This document shows, in pieces, positions 22,641-35,900 of a stretch of 64,000 bases of DNA. This DNA comes from Chamaea fasciata (taxonomy: Eukaryota > Chordata > Aves > Passeriformes > Sylviidae), in assembly GCA_029207755.1 (NCBI GenBank), contig JARCOQ010000002.1:434001-498000 (forward strand). Reading direction: 5' to 3'. Each line of letters begins with the position of its first letter. Position 1 is the stretch's first letter. Below the pieces are notes generated by a model, which did no database searches, had not been told where the DNA came from, and worked only from the letters and a program-made list of their open reading frames with translations. The translations under genes were made by a program, and so were the position numbers.

Positions 22641-25176
22641 AAAGCGCAGCACCTGTGCTCGGTGCGGCGGGGCTGAGCATGCTGCATTTGCATCCCCGAG
22701 CTCTGCCCTGCGGGCTGCGAGGCGCAGCGTCGTCCCCTGGGGAGGAGAGGCGGGCCAGGGCTGGGCACCCGGCTGGGGAAGGCTTGGCAGAGGTCAGGGG
22801 GTTGTTTTCCACAGGGTGAGGGGTGGGCTGAGGGCGGGCAAACCTCGCCCTGGGAGCTCCCGCTCTGAACAGCAGCAGCTGGCGCTGGCCGAGGGGCTCT
22901 GCAGAATCCAGCCCCCCACCCAGCAGACACTCCAGGAGCACAGAGGCTTCCCCAGGACGCGGGGAGCACAGGGGATGTTTAGCTGGCTGGACCCTGTGGG
23001 TGGGAGGGCAGAGATTCGCTCAGACGTCACAGCCCGAGATGCCGGCACAGGAGCAATCCCCGGCTCTGTCTCCATCTCTCCTTTGGTCCTTTCCCTGGAG
23101 GGAACAGGCATCCCTACAAACCCATGGCTCTGCTTCAGACAGGAGCCAAGCCTGCCCCTAAAGCACCAGAGACGCAGCTCTGGCTGCAGCAGCTCCGGGG
23201 TTAAAGAGCTGTCATGTCACAAGTATTGGTCAAACACAAACAGCAGAGTGCTCGGTGACAGGAGCCGGGGAGGGTTTGTCCTGGTCAAACACTGCCGGGA
23301 GAGGGGAAGGAGCGTGTGTGTCTGGCCTGGACACATTTCTCAGGTGTGTGGTGTCCAAAAATGGGCTCAAGGACGGCACAGTTGTCAATGTCATGAGTTC
23401 AGATCCTGCTGGGACAGGAGCGTTTCTGTGGCAGTTCCTACTACCAGGAGAGCTCTCCACACAGAGAAAGGAGAAGGTGGGCTCAGAGTCGGGAAACACC
23501 GGCTAAAGGAAGCCCTTTTAGTGGAAAACAGCGATCCCTTGTGAAATCAAGAGATTGGGAGGGGTCTTGGGAGCCAAGTGTTCTTCGGGCTGTGGTGCTA
23601 AAGCAGCAGGGGCACGTCCCCTGTGGGGTGGAGGTGCCGTGCGTCCCCGGGGCAGCACGCACTGGCAGCCCTGGCTGCCCACCCACTGCTGCAAGGACTC
23701 AGGCAGACTCCTCCTCCTCCTCCACGCTGGCAGCTCCCATCCCCAAAGCTGTGAACAGGCTTTTGCTTTGGATTTTTCCACGATGTTCAGTCTGGAGTAA
23801 AAGAAAAAAGCCACCAGCTGCCGTGAGGCTCTCACAGCGCAGAGAAACGGGGGAAAGAGGGGAGAAGAAACAGCTAAATGAGATCTCCTCAGGCTCGACC
23901 CCACCAGGCCCAGGAGGTGAGGCCACATCTCCTGCCTCCTGATTCCCCTCAGAGCAGATGTTCCCAAAGAGCAGCCAGCACAGGCTCATAAATCTGGAGG
24001 TGCCAGTGGAGGTGGGAATCTCTGGGGACGGCTGCCTCGAGCCATGTCCTCACCACGGCCCTTTTCCATCTCTGCAGATGGATAACTATTCCTTCCCGGC
24101 TTCCCCCCAGCTGAGATGCCCCGCTCATCCCCTCCCAGGACACCCATTGCCCCAGGCCTGGCGCGTTCTGTGTCCCTTTCCCTGGTGTCACGGGGCACGG
24201 CTCCCTGAAAGGCACAAGGCAAACAGGAGCATGGCGCCGGCCAGCCCCGTTTGACAGGGAGGCAATATTTGCTCCGGTGTTTATTTTCTGAGGCCAGGGA
24301 AGATGGATGGGGGAGCAGGCACGCTGCTGACGTGCCAAAACCCATCTCCTTGCTCGCTCTGGGGGTGAGGACACACGGTTTGTCCAAGGGATCCCTCCTG
24401 GCCCTGATCCCACCGCTGCCGCCCCAGAGAACCTTTGAGGGTGTCAGACCCCCTCGGGGTTCTTTTCCTGCTGAATGTCACATCACTGAGGCTGGATTTC
24501 TCTTAGCCAGGATCTTTTTATTTCACTGGACTTGCTGCCCTGAGAGCGAGCTGCAAAAAGGGGTGAGCAGGCAGAGCCAAGCACAAGAGGTCCTCCTAAA
24601 TATCCCTTGCTTTTGTTTACAAACTCCTTGCACAGTGTTTAGACGTAACAAAAATCCCCAAAGCTCTCCCACAGCCCTCTCCAGCGCGCTGGAAGTGTTT
24701 TTTTCTGGCTGTTCTTGGCCTTGCATCCTTGCTCACACTTCCTCGGCCTCTGCGGATACCTTCACTGACCGCAACCCCCCATCCCTGACCTCTCCACAAA
24801 GTTTTCTCTTGGCTGCTGTTATTTGAGGATGTTTTTCCGCCCCCCTTCCCTCCCTTTTACCAGAAAGCCGCACAACTGCTTCATACACTCTCTCTCAAGT
24901 GTATTGTCCACAAAGCAGATGGGCTCCGTGCTCGCAGAGCGGTCAAGCGCAAGGTCACCAGCCTTATTCAGACAAAAACCATCTGCGTGGACATGCTCCT
25001 CCTCTCCTGCTCCTCAGAGGGCAAACACTTGGGGATGGCAGTGGGGATCCTGCAGGGACGTGTGGAGACCCTGGCAGGTTTACACAGTCACCTGTAGTTT
25101 GGTTTGCCCTGGAGCCCCCAGCTGCTCCCCACCAAAGGACAGGCAATTTTCCTCAATGCACCCACGAGAGGGGTGT
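22641..25176. other. Non-coding flank, unique
   Basis: GC-rich unique sequence. No exon-like frame with recognisable protein features and no repeats that I can name. Confidence 0.45.
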
Positions 25177-25335
25177 GGGCTGGAGGTGACCTTAAAGCCC
25201 ACCCAGTGCCACCCCTGCCATGGGCAGGGACACCTTCCACAGTCCCAGGCTGCTCCAAGCCACATCCAGCCTGGCCTGGAACGCTTCCAGGGATCCAGGG
25301 GCAGCCACAGCTTCCCTGGGAAACATTCTGTGGGA
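25177..25335 (-). mobile_element. CR1 LINE 3' fragment
   Basis: A reverse-complement tail: GCTGGAGGTGACCTTAAAGC, CTGCCATGGGCAGGGACACC, CAGCCTGGCCTGGAACGCTT and AGGGATCCAGGGGCAGCCAC. Confidence 0.9.
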
Positions 25336-26694
25336 ATGCTCTGTGTCTGGTGGTGTCCCCAGAGGACCCATCCCCGTGGGACAGCCGCGTCAATGGCCTT
25401 CCTTTATCTCTGCTTCCTTTCCCCAGCAGACTCCAGCCAATCTGAGGAGTCAGATGCTATCAGCACCTGCAACTCTCCTCTTTTTTGGAAGCGGTGCTGA
25501 AGCACACTGGTGACTTTGAGGGTGCTAAACAAAAGCGAACAAGAGGTTAATAAATCTTCCTCTGAGCAGTGTTCATTCCAGCGTCCTCACCCCCTCCCTG
25601 CCCTGCACAGAGGGGTGACACCCACTCCTTCCTCAGTGACATTGCACAGCCCTGCTTTGAGTTCCCCCCTCTCTTTCTGGAGGAGGAAGAGGTGGGTGTG
25701 TCTTGGGAGAAGGGGAATCACTCCGCGGGTTACGGGTTATGGAAGAGGAACTCTGGTCCGAGTGGTGTTACAGTTGCTGCCCCCCAAAAGATCTCTGTGC
25801 TCCCTCAGCATGGCAGGTGTGAGTGTGATCTCTGGGGTCCGGAGAGCCCGTATCCACACCTGGGCCAGGGGGAGCCTGCAGCCTCTTGGATCACGCCCTT
25901 CCATGGGGAACACGGGCTCCTCCTCTTGCTCTCACTCCTCAGCTTCTGCTCTGCCGCCGTGGCTGCCCCATCCAGCACTCAGACCCGACCTTCCCTTTCC
26001 TTTGCGCTTCCCAGGTTGTTTTCCAGGAGTGCAGCCCGGCACTGGCAGAGACCTGCCATCCATTAATTACCTCAGCACCTGACGGGCGTCAGCATCCCAA
26101 AGGGATCCGGGAACAGCACCGAGAATGATGAAGGGTTGGGAGGGAGGCAGTGATTTATTGGTGGGAGATTAAAGGAGTTAAATATGAAAAGCTCAAGTGA
26201 ATGATGGCAAAGGAGAATCGGAAGCCTGCGCAGAGCGGCTTGAAGGGTATAAACACCCGAAAAGGAAGTGCTGGCATGGCCGAGGCGGGGGATTTCAGCA
26301 AAAGCCCTCAGGAAATTGCCCTTTGCCAGCCTGAAGCTCTCAGGGCCCACACTTCCAAATTCACTTCTCTGATCTAAATGCAGTGAAGGATTTTTGGCTG
26401 CAATCATGCAGAGACATTCTTAGAAGAGCAGAAACCCAGTTTCCCCTTCCTTTCCCCCTCAGTGCCTCGAGTTTCTCTGTGCTCAGCACTGAGGCGTCCC
26501 CTGAGCCCCAGGGACCCCTGGGAGACTTGTCCTGGTGCCAGCACAGGTTGGGAATGCCAGGCAGAGAGCAGAACCTGCTTCCCTCTGGAGCACTGGATGG
26601 TGCTGTCAGAAACTTGCTTCATCAGAAACTTCAATCGCTTCGTGCTGGCCAGGTGCTGCCTCTGCAGAGCGGTGCAGGGAAGCTGGGAGTTATC

Positions 26695-26852
26695 CAGGCT
26701 GGGAAAAATCCCTCGCTGTGAGGGTGCTGAGGCACTGAGAGGGCTTTCTTGGGGTGCTGGTGGCTGCCCCGGGATCCCTGGCAGTGCCCAAGGCCGGGCT
26801 GGACAGGGCTTGGAGCAGCCTGGGACAGTGGGAGGTGTCCCTGCCCAAGGAC
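26695..26852 (+). mobile_element. CR1 LINE 3' fragment
   Basis: Plus-oriented: GGCTGCCCCGGGATCCCTGG, AGTGCCCAAGGCCGGGCTGG and GGAGCAGCCTGGGACAGTGG, truncated just before the terminal octamers. It borders the AT-rich island at 26.9 kb. Confidence 0.88.
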
Positions 26853-26934
26853 AATGAGACAATCACCCCCAAATTCCAAAAGGTTAAAGGGAAAAAAAAA
26901 AAAGAAGCGTTGAAGTTTTTCTGGGTTTTGAGCA

Positions 26935-27300
26935 TTATTTTTTTTTTTTCCCTTTAAAATGTTTGTACCTTTTAAACCGACGCTAATTACACATTTTTTA
27001 ATGGACAGCATTTTATCAATACAGACAACTGGGACTGGGACACCAATTAAAGACAGAGAGAGAACTACAGCTGCAGCAGAACACCTGTTTTGTTTTGTTT
27101 TTTTTTTTCCAAAATTATGACATCAACTTAATTGCAACTTTCCAATCCATTTTCCCCCCAATTAATCTAAAGTGCTCTATTCTTAGGAGGATTTCGGAGC
27201 TGCGATAAAGCAAGTCAATAACCTGCTTTCTGACCCTCCGCTAAACTGCTAATGACTTTTTTTTTTTTTTTAGTCTCCATTTTAATGGACGATGGACACA
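26935..27300. promoter_or_regulatory. Strong candidate enhancer / conserved non-coding element
   Basis: The most TAAT-rich segment of the window: CGACGCTAATTACACATTTT, ACACCAATTAAAGACAGAG, CATCAACTTAATTGCAAC, CCCAATTAATCTAAAGTGC, AAACTGCTAATGAC and CATTTTAATGGACGATGG. Three poly-T runs (26938-26951, 27101-27110 and 27258-27272) interrupt it. It is free of CR1 and follows immediately after a CR1 tail. Confidence 0.45.
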
Positions 27301-29734
27301 GTCAAAACCTGGTTAGGAAGTTGTAGGCAAAGTTGTGCTCTGCCTTTTGCCAGCAGGGCCATCTGGTTCAGCTTCAGGGAAAAGGGGTGGCTGGGGGGGC
27401 TCCAAACCGGGATGTCAGCTGCAAAACGAGGAAGCAGAGCAATGAATGCCGGCGGAAAGGTGCCAGCCTGGCAGGTGACCCCTCTCCAGCTAACTCTCAG
27501 CAGGACTTGCCTCTGGGGATCTTTAATCCCTGGGCTGGAGCAGGGAGGTGGTGCTGGCAGCAGGGAAAGGGCCAAGCAGGAGCCTTGGGCATGTCCGTCA
27601 GCAGCTGGTGGATGGCAATCCATTTCCAGGGAGCCTTTCCCCCTGGGAAAAGGGCTGGAAGTCCCTCCTCCAGGGAGCATTTCTGTCACTTCCAGCTTCC
27701 AGCTGCTGCCCTTGCCCAAAGCACCCCGAGAGGGATGCCTGGAGCAGCAGGAGGGACACGGGGAGGTCCCAGTGCTGGAATTCCTTCGGGGTGACTGAGT
27801 GCCCACACCCTGCCCAGGAGCGCAACCTGCAATTAGCCACACTGCTAATTGCTGCTCTCCTCAGCCCGTGCCAGCCAGGTCTTCTCCAAATGCCCACGGG
27901 ATATTCTGGGTTGCAGCAGGCCCGCAGGGATCAGCCAGCGCTGCTCCTGGCCCTGCACAGGACCCCCCAAGGGTCCCTCCCTGGGCCCGGCAGCGTTGTC
28001 CGAACACTTTGTGAACTCCTGAGCTCCAGCTCGAGGAGCACTGGAGATCCCTTCCTGTCAGGCATTCTCTGTCTTCCCCGGGAAGCACCGGGAGCAGCTC
28101 AGCAGCCCCTTAACCTTTGCTGCCCTAATCTGCGCAGCCAGGGCTGCTCTCATCTCCCACGCTCACATGTGCCTTTCCAGCTCCGGAATCATTCCCATAA
28201 CTCTTCCCCGCAGCCTCTCCCATTTATCTCTCTGTTCTTTCAGAGCCTGCAGGCAGGAGCAGATCCATCATTTCAGAATTACTTTCCAAGGAGCGCAGCC
28301 ACAGCTGACAGAACCAGCCGGCTCCCGGGGCAGCTTTTCCCCCTCAGCACTGGCCCCAGAGCGGGGTCCCCACAAACGCTGGGGTTGCGGCAAACACCGG
28401 GCAGACCGCTTTGGGGGCTGTGAGGCCAGCTTCGCCCAAAGCCGGCCTGGGGAGAGCTCAGTGTCCCCCCGGGATGGGGGCGCTGCACCCCTCAAACCAG
28501 CAGCAGTTTGGCTCTCAGGGATGTGAAGGCTCCGCCTGTGCCTGAGCCAAGAATTCCTCCAGGAATCCCCCAGAGCAGGAGAGAGGCCCCACGGGCATTG
28601 AGGGGTGTGAGCGTGGGGCAGGGATCGTGTGAGGGACGCAGGAACCCCGGGGGCTTTTCCAGGACTCCTTCACCAAGGAGCAAAGGCAGCCTCGTGCTGG
28701 CTTTTCCCACTGGATGCAATCTGTCCCATCCCAGCTGCTTTATCCCAAAGATGTGACGGCCCGGGGAGCCCTCCTGGAGCTCTCCCTGCCCTGCAGTGTG
28801 GCTGCACGGTGGGATCTCCCCTGGAGCAGGGACATCTCCCAGGGCTTGAGATTCCTCACCCGGGACTGAGAGATCCTTCCTTGCCCAGGGGAGAGAGACC
28901 CTCTGTGCTCAACAGGTCCTCGCTGAGGCTCTGAAATAGCACCCGTGAAATCCCCGTGGGTAATTCCTTTAGGGATAGATCCCTGTCCATGTCTGAGTTC
29001 AGGCACTCAGCAGCGGGGTCTTCCTCACCCTTTTGTGCCTTCAGCCTCTGTGCAGATCCTCCTAAATCGATCCTGACTTGATTTCCCCCTGTGTGTTCCA
29101 CCCCTGTGGGCAGCGACGGTGACCCTTCCCACCGAGCCTCGTTCAGCTGCATTTCCCCAAGTTTATATCAAAACCTCTTCTGCCAATACCTTTGATGGGC
29201 ATTCCTTCAGGGCCCCTGAGCTGCTCATTCACAACGGAGCGTCCCCAAAAAGGGTCAGAGCATCGAAACCCCTCCTGGCTGATGCCTGACCAAAGCCCCC
29301 CCCTCTCTCAGCCTGTAATTTCGGGCCGTGGCTTCTGCTGCTGTGCTCCTGCCTGTCCTCCCCCCTCGGCAATGACCTTTTGCATAATTGAACACCGTCT
29401 CCTCTCCCTCCGGATGAAATGACACCGATTGCTGCCCAGTAGCTCCTGTTTTCCCGGCCTCTGATTATTCCCACTGCTGTCACATGAGCTCCCTTCGGGC
29501 TGCCCTTGGAGCAGGATGCTGAAACTGGACCCAGCCGGGGGCTGTAAGGGGAGAAGGGGCACAGTGCCACTGCTGCTGTCCCCTCCTCCCTGTGCCAGCC
29601 CTGCAGAGATCACCCAGAGCTCTGGGCACGCCTGGAGAGGCCAGATAAAGCCGGACGGATGGCACAGGGCACTCCAGCCCGCAGGAATCCTGCATGGCTT
29701 GGGACTGCGAGAGCCCAGCCAGTCCAGCCCCTTC
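27301..29734. other. Non-coding flank, unique
   Basis: GC-rich unique sequence. The 291-codon plus-strand frame at 27548-28423 has no domain or compositional support. No repeats were recognised. Confidence 0.45.
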
Positions 29735-29945
29735 CCCTGGATCAGGCTGCTCTCCTTGAATGTTCCCAGGGATCCAGGGGCAGCCACCACCTCTCTGGGC
29801 AACCTGTGCCGGTGCCTCCCCACCCTCAGTGTAAAAAACCCCTCATCTCTGCTCTGAATCTTCCCTCTTTTAGTTTAAATCCCTCCCCCCTTGTCCTCCC
29901 TACTAAAATGCCTGTCCCCATCTTCCCTAAGCCCCCTGGGGTGTG
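29735..29945 (-). mobile_element. CR1 LINE 3' fragment
   Basis: Reverse complement: CCCAGGGATCCAGGGGCAGC, CACCTCTCTGGGCAACCTGT, CCCACCCTCAGTGTAAAAAA and TAGTTTAAATCCCTCCCCCC. The AGTTTAAA and GTAAAAAA blocks resemble the chicken-type consensus more than the other copies do. Confidence 0.85.
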
Positions 29946-30310
29946 GAAGGGCCAGGAGGATGCTGCTTCTGGAAATGTTTCCCAGAAGGACCGTGGAGGA
30001 GTGGCTCTCCAAAGCCAGCCTCGCTCAGGGAGCCGTGGTGGCAGCCCTGAAGCTCCTGGGGACACTGCTGTCACAGAAGGGAAGGCTGAGGACGTGTGAC
30101 AAGAGGGAGAAAATGAAGATGCTCTCGAGCTTTCCGAAAGCGTGATGCACCATTTGTCTGTGCCAGAAGCCCTCACATTTGTCACAGCTTAAGGGGAGAC
30201 AGATAGAAGTGATCCGGGGAAAAAACTCATCAGTGGGAAGCAATTCGGAGTTGTAGGAACGAAGCAGCACTCTGTTCTCAAAGGAAATCATTAAAAATCA
30301 CCAAACCTTG

Positions 30311-30352
30311 GGGGTTTTTTTTGGTGGTTTTTTTTTTTTTTTTTTTGGTGGT
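30311..30352. repeat. T-rich homopolymer run with GGTGG breaks
   Basis: Runs of 8 and about 20 T separated by GGTGG. Simple sequence at the edge of an AT-rich unique stretch (30280-30560). Confidence 0.9.
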
Positions 30353-32916
30353 GAGTCTCTAAATTAACGAGTCTGGAAATTTTATGAGCCTGTGCTGCAG
30401 ATTGTTGGGGAGCTGTTTTTCATTAGAACCCTACCATGTATTTGAAGGTCTTTTGAAGGGAAGAAGAAGAGAAAAAAAAGGTATTTTTTTACAAATTATT
30501 TTCCTTAAGCCCAAATTTTACACTCTTCAAGCTGTTTTAGCTCCAGGCAAAGATTTCTCAGGGTCAGATTTCCACCCGGGTGAGGCTTTTGCAGTACATT
30601 GAAAGCCCCTGCATCAGTCAGTGCAAGGCAGGCTCTCGGGGGTCTCCTGAAGGTTTTGGCTCCAGCTGGAAGTGTTTGTGCATTCATTTGTGGAAATCCC
30701 CAGTGTCAGAGCTGGCCTGCCCCAGCATGGCCCAGAGCCCGGGCACCAGCTCCCCGCAAAGCTCTGCTGCTCCAGGACTTCTCCCTCTTCTCTTCTTTCC
30801 ACTAACCCAGGGCAGAGGTATTATTTTCATTCAGAGCAGACTCGCTCAGAGCTGGCTGGAGACAGCAATGAAAGCGGGAGGAAACGGAGTATTTTTATTC
30901 TTGCAGCGTCACCAAACCTGCAGCTCCCACCTGGGAGCAGTGAGGTCAGTGCTGAGGAGTTCACACAAAGACAAAAAAAAGTCATCCGAGCTGGAGAAAG
31001 TCTGCACAGGATGGAGGATTTCCCTGGGCCAGGTTCACCCCTCAGCATCGCTGTCATTCCTGCCCACGCCCGCCCGGCCAGGCCAGAGCCAGGCTCCCGC
31101 TCTGGGTAATTCCTTTGGAAGGGAGGAAAATGACGGACAAGGGGAAAGCAGAGTCTGAGAGGAGTGCCCATGTCCTGTGCCGACCCTGCTCTTCCCAAAG
31201 CCGGACCCTCTCTGGGCTCCTCAAGGGCTCTGCTCCCCGTGCCCTGCCCACCTGGGCTGGCAATGACACCCCAGGCAGGAATTTCCCCGCCATGAGGGAA
31301 TCTCTCCCCTCTCCTCTTGCTCTTTCCTCTGTGCCTGCCGTCTCCCTGAGATCAATATTCTGGATTTCCGCCTGAACCACTCGCAGAGGTCAGGAATATC
31401 CCTGACCCTATAGCTTGGGGCAGGGGAGCCACCCCCAGCCCAGCAGGGCCTGAGGTGCTCAGGGATGTCTCCCCGGCCTTGGCAGGAGCTCCAGAGGCAG
31501 GAGACACACCTGGGACTCACAGGATGCAGCTCCTGGAGCGCGGCCCCCCTGGCAGCACGAGCCACCAAAGTTCTAAGGAAAGGTTTTCCTATTTCCCTGG
31601 CGCTGTTATTTCAAGAGGAAAAAAAAAAAAAAAGCAATTTCCCAGTCAGTTTAAGTTCTTTTTGATATGCTGCCTTTATCTTCGGTGCTTTGTGGTGCTA
31701 AATAGCTGCTGCATTTCACACCAGGAGAGCACAAATCCCTGAATTTCTGCCCCAAAAGGGCAGAAATAAACATGGATGTAGTCACAAGTGAGACCACTCG
31801 TTCTATTTTCGCCTCCCTTATCTCTGGTACTCCAACAAGATTTCTCCCGAGCCTTTCTTCTCCTTGATCTCGCGTTTTTCTGTTCCCATCATCTTCTTAT
31901 CCTCTTTTCTTCCAGCCCCGGGTTTCTGGATTCTCTGCCTTTTATGCACAAAGCCGGCAGCTCTCTTTAATCAAGCGCAGCAATTAAGGAACTCTCAATT
32001 ACAAGTGTCACCCGTGTCATGATTTATTCCTGGCTTCGGGACTTGGAGTTCACTCATTATTGCCGTGTCTGGAGAAGTCTGGGGGCACTGAAGCGCAGGG
32101 AGCTGGATGGCAGAGAGCAGCAGCAGCATCCCTGCCTGCAGCAGCCCCAAATCCTTGCTGAGCTCACCGGCTGAGGTGTTTTTGTGCGGTTGGGAAGGAG
32201 GTGATCCCCAGGGGAGGCAGCACTAGCAGGCACACGGGGCACAGCAGAGGCATCTCATCTCATTTCTTTTTTGTTTTTATTTTTTTTTTTTCTTTTTCCC
32301 CCTCAGAAAGTAGGAATCCTACACCTCTCTTCTTCCCTCTGTGGAAGAGGAAGCTGGAAGTGGAATTATCATCCATTAATGTCAGAACGAAAGGCCCAGA
32401 GCTCTCTCTGCACTGCAGCAGGGCCCCGAGGAGGTTCTGAGCAGCCAGAGGGACGTGACAAAGCCCCAGGAAGAGCGGGGACCAGGCACAGCCAAAAAAT
32501 CCTTGTCAGGCTGGTCCAGCCCCTTTCCCCAAAGCCGGTTCTGGTGGCCAGGAGCCGGGCTCTGGAGAGGAGGAAGGCAGGCACTGGCACACAGCCCGTG
32601 CCCCTCCGAGCCCCTGGGCACACCTCTGCCGCTCCCCAGGGCTGGCAGTGGGATGGGGGAGGCTGCCCAGGAGATCAGGGTCATCCCGTTGGGATGCTGC
32701 TGCTCCCTGCAGGGGCACCCGGCTGGAGCTGCCACAGGCTCCCAGCCTTTTTTTTAGGCACTGCTCCCTCCTGCACCCCCTGTTCCCAGAACATCCTCTG
32801 CGATGGCCCCCCTGAGGAATGAGAAATGGAGGAAACTTTGCAGCTGGGACTTCAGGGAACATTCCAGCTGTTAACCACAGCTTTTTACATTTTTTTTTCT
32901 GGTTTCCTGGAAACAT

Positions 32917-32950
32917 TTATTTATTTATTTATTTACTTATTTATTTGATT
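32917..32950. repeat. (TTTA)n microsatellite
   Basis: Eight TTTA units with one C substitution, followed by TTTGATTT. Confidence 0.95.
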
Positions 32951-35900
32951 TCCTTTGGGCTTGCCTGTGCTATCACCAGGGTGCAGAGAAACCCTTGTGT
33001 GCCGGGACATCCTCGGGCCAGGGGAGCCCCAGCTCAGCCCCGGAGGTGTCACCTCCCTGCTGGAGGGGACAGGCAGGGCTGTGGCCCTTTGGCTCCAGGT
33101 GTGGGAGAGCGGAGCAGCAGGATTCAGTGGGAGACTTTTGGGATAGGAAAGTGACACTTCTTGCGGTCCAGCTGAATTCCTGCCTCTTGCTCCTGGATTT
33201 CCCCCACGCCGCCTCTGCCACCCACACTTGTGCCAGTGCCAAGGCCTGTGTGTCTCAGTCTGCTCAGGACCTCCCCAGCAGTGCTGAAGGCCTCCAGAAC
33301 ATCTGGGCCTTTCCGTCTCTCTGCCTTTCCCCTTCTTTTGCAGTAACAAATAGTTTTCGGGAAGGGGTGTGGAGCTGGTGTCTTTTGCCCTAAAATCGTG
33401 CCTCTTTTGGCTTTTGTGAATGAGGCCCAGCTGCTGCCATCTCCCTCCTCTGGGGCTGGGCAAGGCTCTGTGCTGTCTCGGGGCTGTGCGGGCTGTGCTG
33501 GGAACGGAGCTTTCCCCCGTGTTCCCAGTTTGATCACCATCAGTCGTGTCTCCATGTGCCTGGATTTATTGTGCCTTTCACACACGGGCGTTTCCCACCT
33601 CCCAGACCACAGGTTTTGGAAGATCTCGTTATCTGTGCCCAGCCCGTGCTCCAGAGCACTCCTGCAGTCACAGGAGCTCAGAAACTGTGCGGGGACAGGA
33701 AAGATGAGCAGAGTCCCAAAAGCTTCATGAGTGCAATTTGGACACGCTCGGTGCCCAGTGTGTCATTAGCTCATGGCACTGGGACAAACAGGAGATGGGC
33801 AGGGTGCAAAGGGAAGCCTTTTTTAACAGCAGGGGTAAGAGCGAGAAGGATTCAGCAGCAAGTTTATCCAGGGAAAGTTATTTTTCCCCGAGGTTGCTCA
33901 GAAAGTTGCATTGGTGTGCACAGCTTGGAACCATCTCAGGTTCTGGTCTCTTTAGCAAATGGCATTCTAACTTGAACAGTGAGGGAAGAGGGATTGAAAT
34001 GTTCTTTATCAGCGCTGTGTGAAAGCGCCTCTGTCCTTCAGCACCCTGGAAGCAACAGATGAGGCTGAGGCTGGGAATGTGCTCGGGGAGCAGCGTCAGC
34101 TCTTATCACATCTGCAGGATAAAGGATGCTCTTCCCTCGCCACAATCATTTCAGAACCTTCAGCAACCAGCTCCTGCACACAGCTCCACGGCAAGTCCAT
34201 TAAGCCCCGAAGATGAATTCCATATTTCAGGAGTAATCATTACTCAACCTGTCTCCAAACACAGGAGATAATTCCTGATTTACTCTGCTCTGTTTGCTCG
34301 GACCTTGGAGAGAGCACAACTGCAGGAGGTGCACTTGGCAATAAGCAGGGAAACTTATTCAGTTCAGATAATTTTATGCCTCCAAGTGCAAGGGGTCGTA
34401 TCTTCTCCTCCCAGGACAGCCAGTGAGCTGTGGTGAATGCCAATTTAATCCAAAGGAGCAACAGGAGCTCAAAACCCTTCTGCTCCCCATGAGCTGGTGC
34501 CACATTCCCTGTCTCACAGGGCAAACTTTGAGGCCCAGCCCTCCTTCCTCTGCAGCACTGCTCTGCTCTGGATGTAATCCCGGTGTTTTCCATTTCCCAC
34601 CATTTCTGTTGTGAATCAGCTGGATTCCAGTCCTGCCATCCGCAGCGCTCGCGACCGCAAGCAGAAATTTTATTAGCTCCTGCTTCTCCCATCGTCCAAG
34701 TAATTAATTAAAATATTGATTAGTCCTAGAGACAGGACAGACCTGTCCTGGTGAGATCCTTGTAGATAAATCCTTTTGGGTAGGCAGCAAACTACCTGGA
34801 GGCAGCTCCTGGAGCCGAAGCTTTCCAATTAAGCCTGTTTTTCTCTCCTCTCCACATAATTCCATCTGGCTGGTAATCGGTTCATGGGAACAAGGTGGGA
34901 CAGGGTCAAAATCCTTCCTTCAGTCAGGAGCTAGCACAGCGTCCCCGGGTGGGACAGAAGTGAAACGTTTGATGTGATGTGTGTGAGACAATCCATGACA
35001 TCCTTATCCAAGTGACTGCGCATGGCTGAGTCACTTCCTCAGCATCCTTCCAGGGATCAGGGCTGAGCTGGGTCTGGATCTGCCTGACTGCTCTGTTTTC
35101 CCCTTCTGAGATCCCTGCAAGCCTCCAATTTCTGGGAATTGTGGTTTTAATTGGTAGCATTTCAGTGATTCTTTGGCTCATCTTTTCCATATCCCTCTGG
35201 CAACTTCCCAGGATTTTTTGAAATTCAGTGTAACATCTCCGGGTGTATTTGCCTTCCTCTTCCCCGGCCTTCCATCCACAGCTCTGCCTCAGTCCCAGGC
35301 ACAGCAATTCTCTGTCTTTTAGCTAAAAACTGTGTCTCCTCAGCGAGCATTTTCCGGGAACAGATTCCAGGTTGCCAGAGGCAGCTCGAGTGAGTTTTGA
35401 GAGAAACATTCAGTGGGTTTTCACTCATGTTTTGTTGGCCCCCTGCAGACAGCCACTGGATGCACCTGGGGCCATCCCTATCCCCTGTGCTGGAAAACAG
35501 CAGCAGCAAACCGGGAGAAACCCTTTGGGTTTGGCTGCAGCAGTGGCCAGGAGCACTCCAGGGAGAGATCTGGCCGCCCTAAGCACTCCAAGGGTGGTTT
35601 AAAAGCTTCATCTTCGCTCTTTTTCCAGAGGAATGGGAACCGTGCTCGGCTCTAAAGCAGCTCTTGGCCCTGTAAGTGCTTTGGCTCCTTCCCTCCATCT
35701 TTAATTCCTTCTCTTGACCCCGTGCAATTCTCAGCAGCCTTCAAGGCACCGCTCAGCCTCCAGGTCTGTGGCCCCTGGCACCACAAAGTGCTGCGTGAAA
35801 ACCTCCAGTGCTCCAGTTCCAGGAAGCCCACGGAGTTCTGGCCCAGCTGGATTAGCTCCTGTGACCCCCCCCTCTGGCGCAATTCCTGGCTGGTGCCCAA

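Noticed and set aside
27548..28423. 291-codon plus-strand frame in the flank
   Set aside because: Proline- and serine-rich random composition, with competing frames on both strands. No leucine-rich repeats, so it is not TPBGL.
29891..30145. Frame containing a helical-looking segment near 30.0 kb
   Set aside because: It begins within a CR1 fragment and continues into unique DNA, without splice context or similarity.
34924..35307. 127-codon minus-strand frame with a somewhat retroelement-like composition
   Set aside because: No conserved motif of gag, protease, polymerase or any known family could be named, so it is not reported as a viral or transposon gene.
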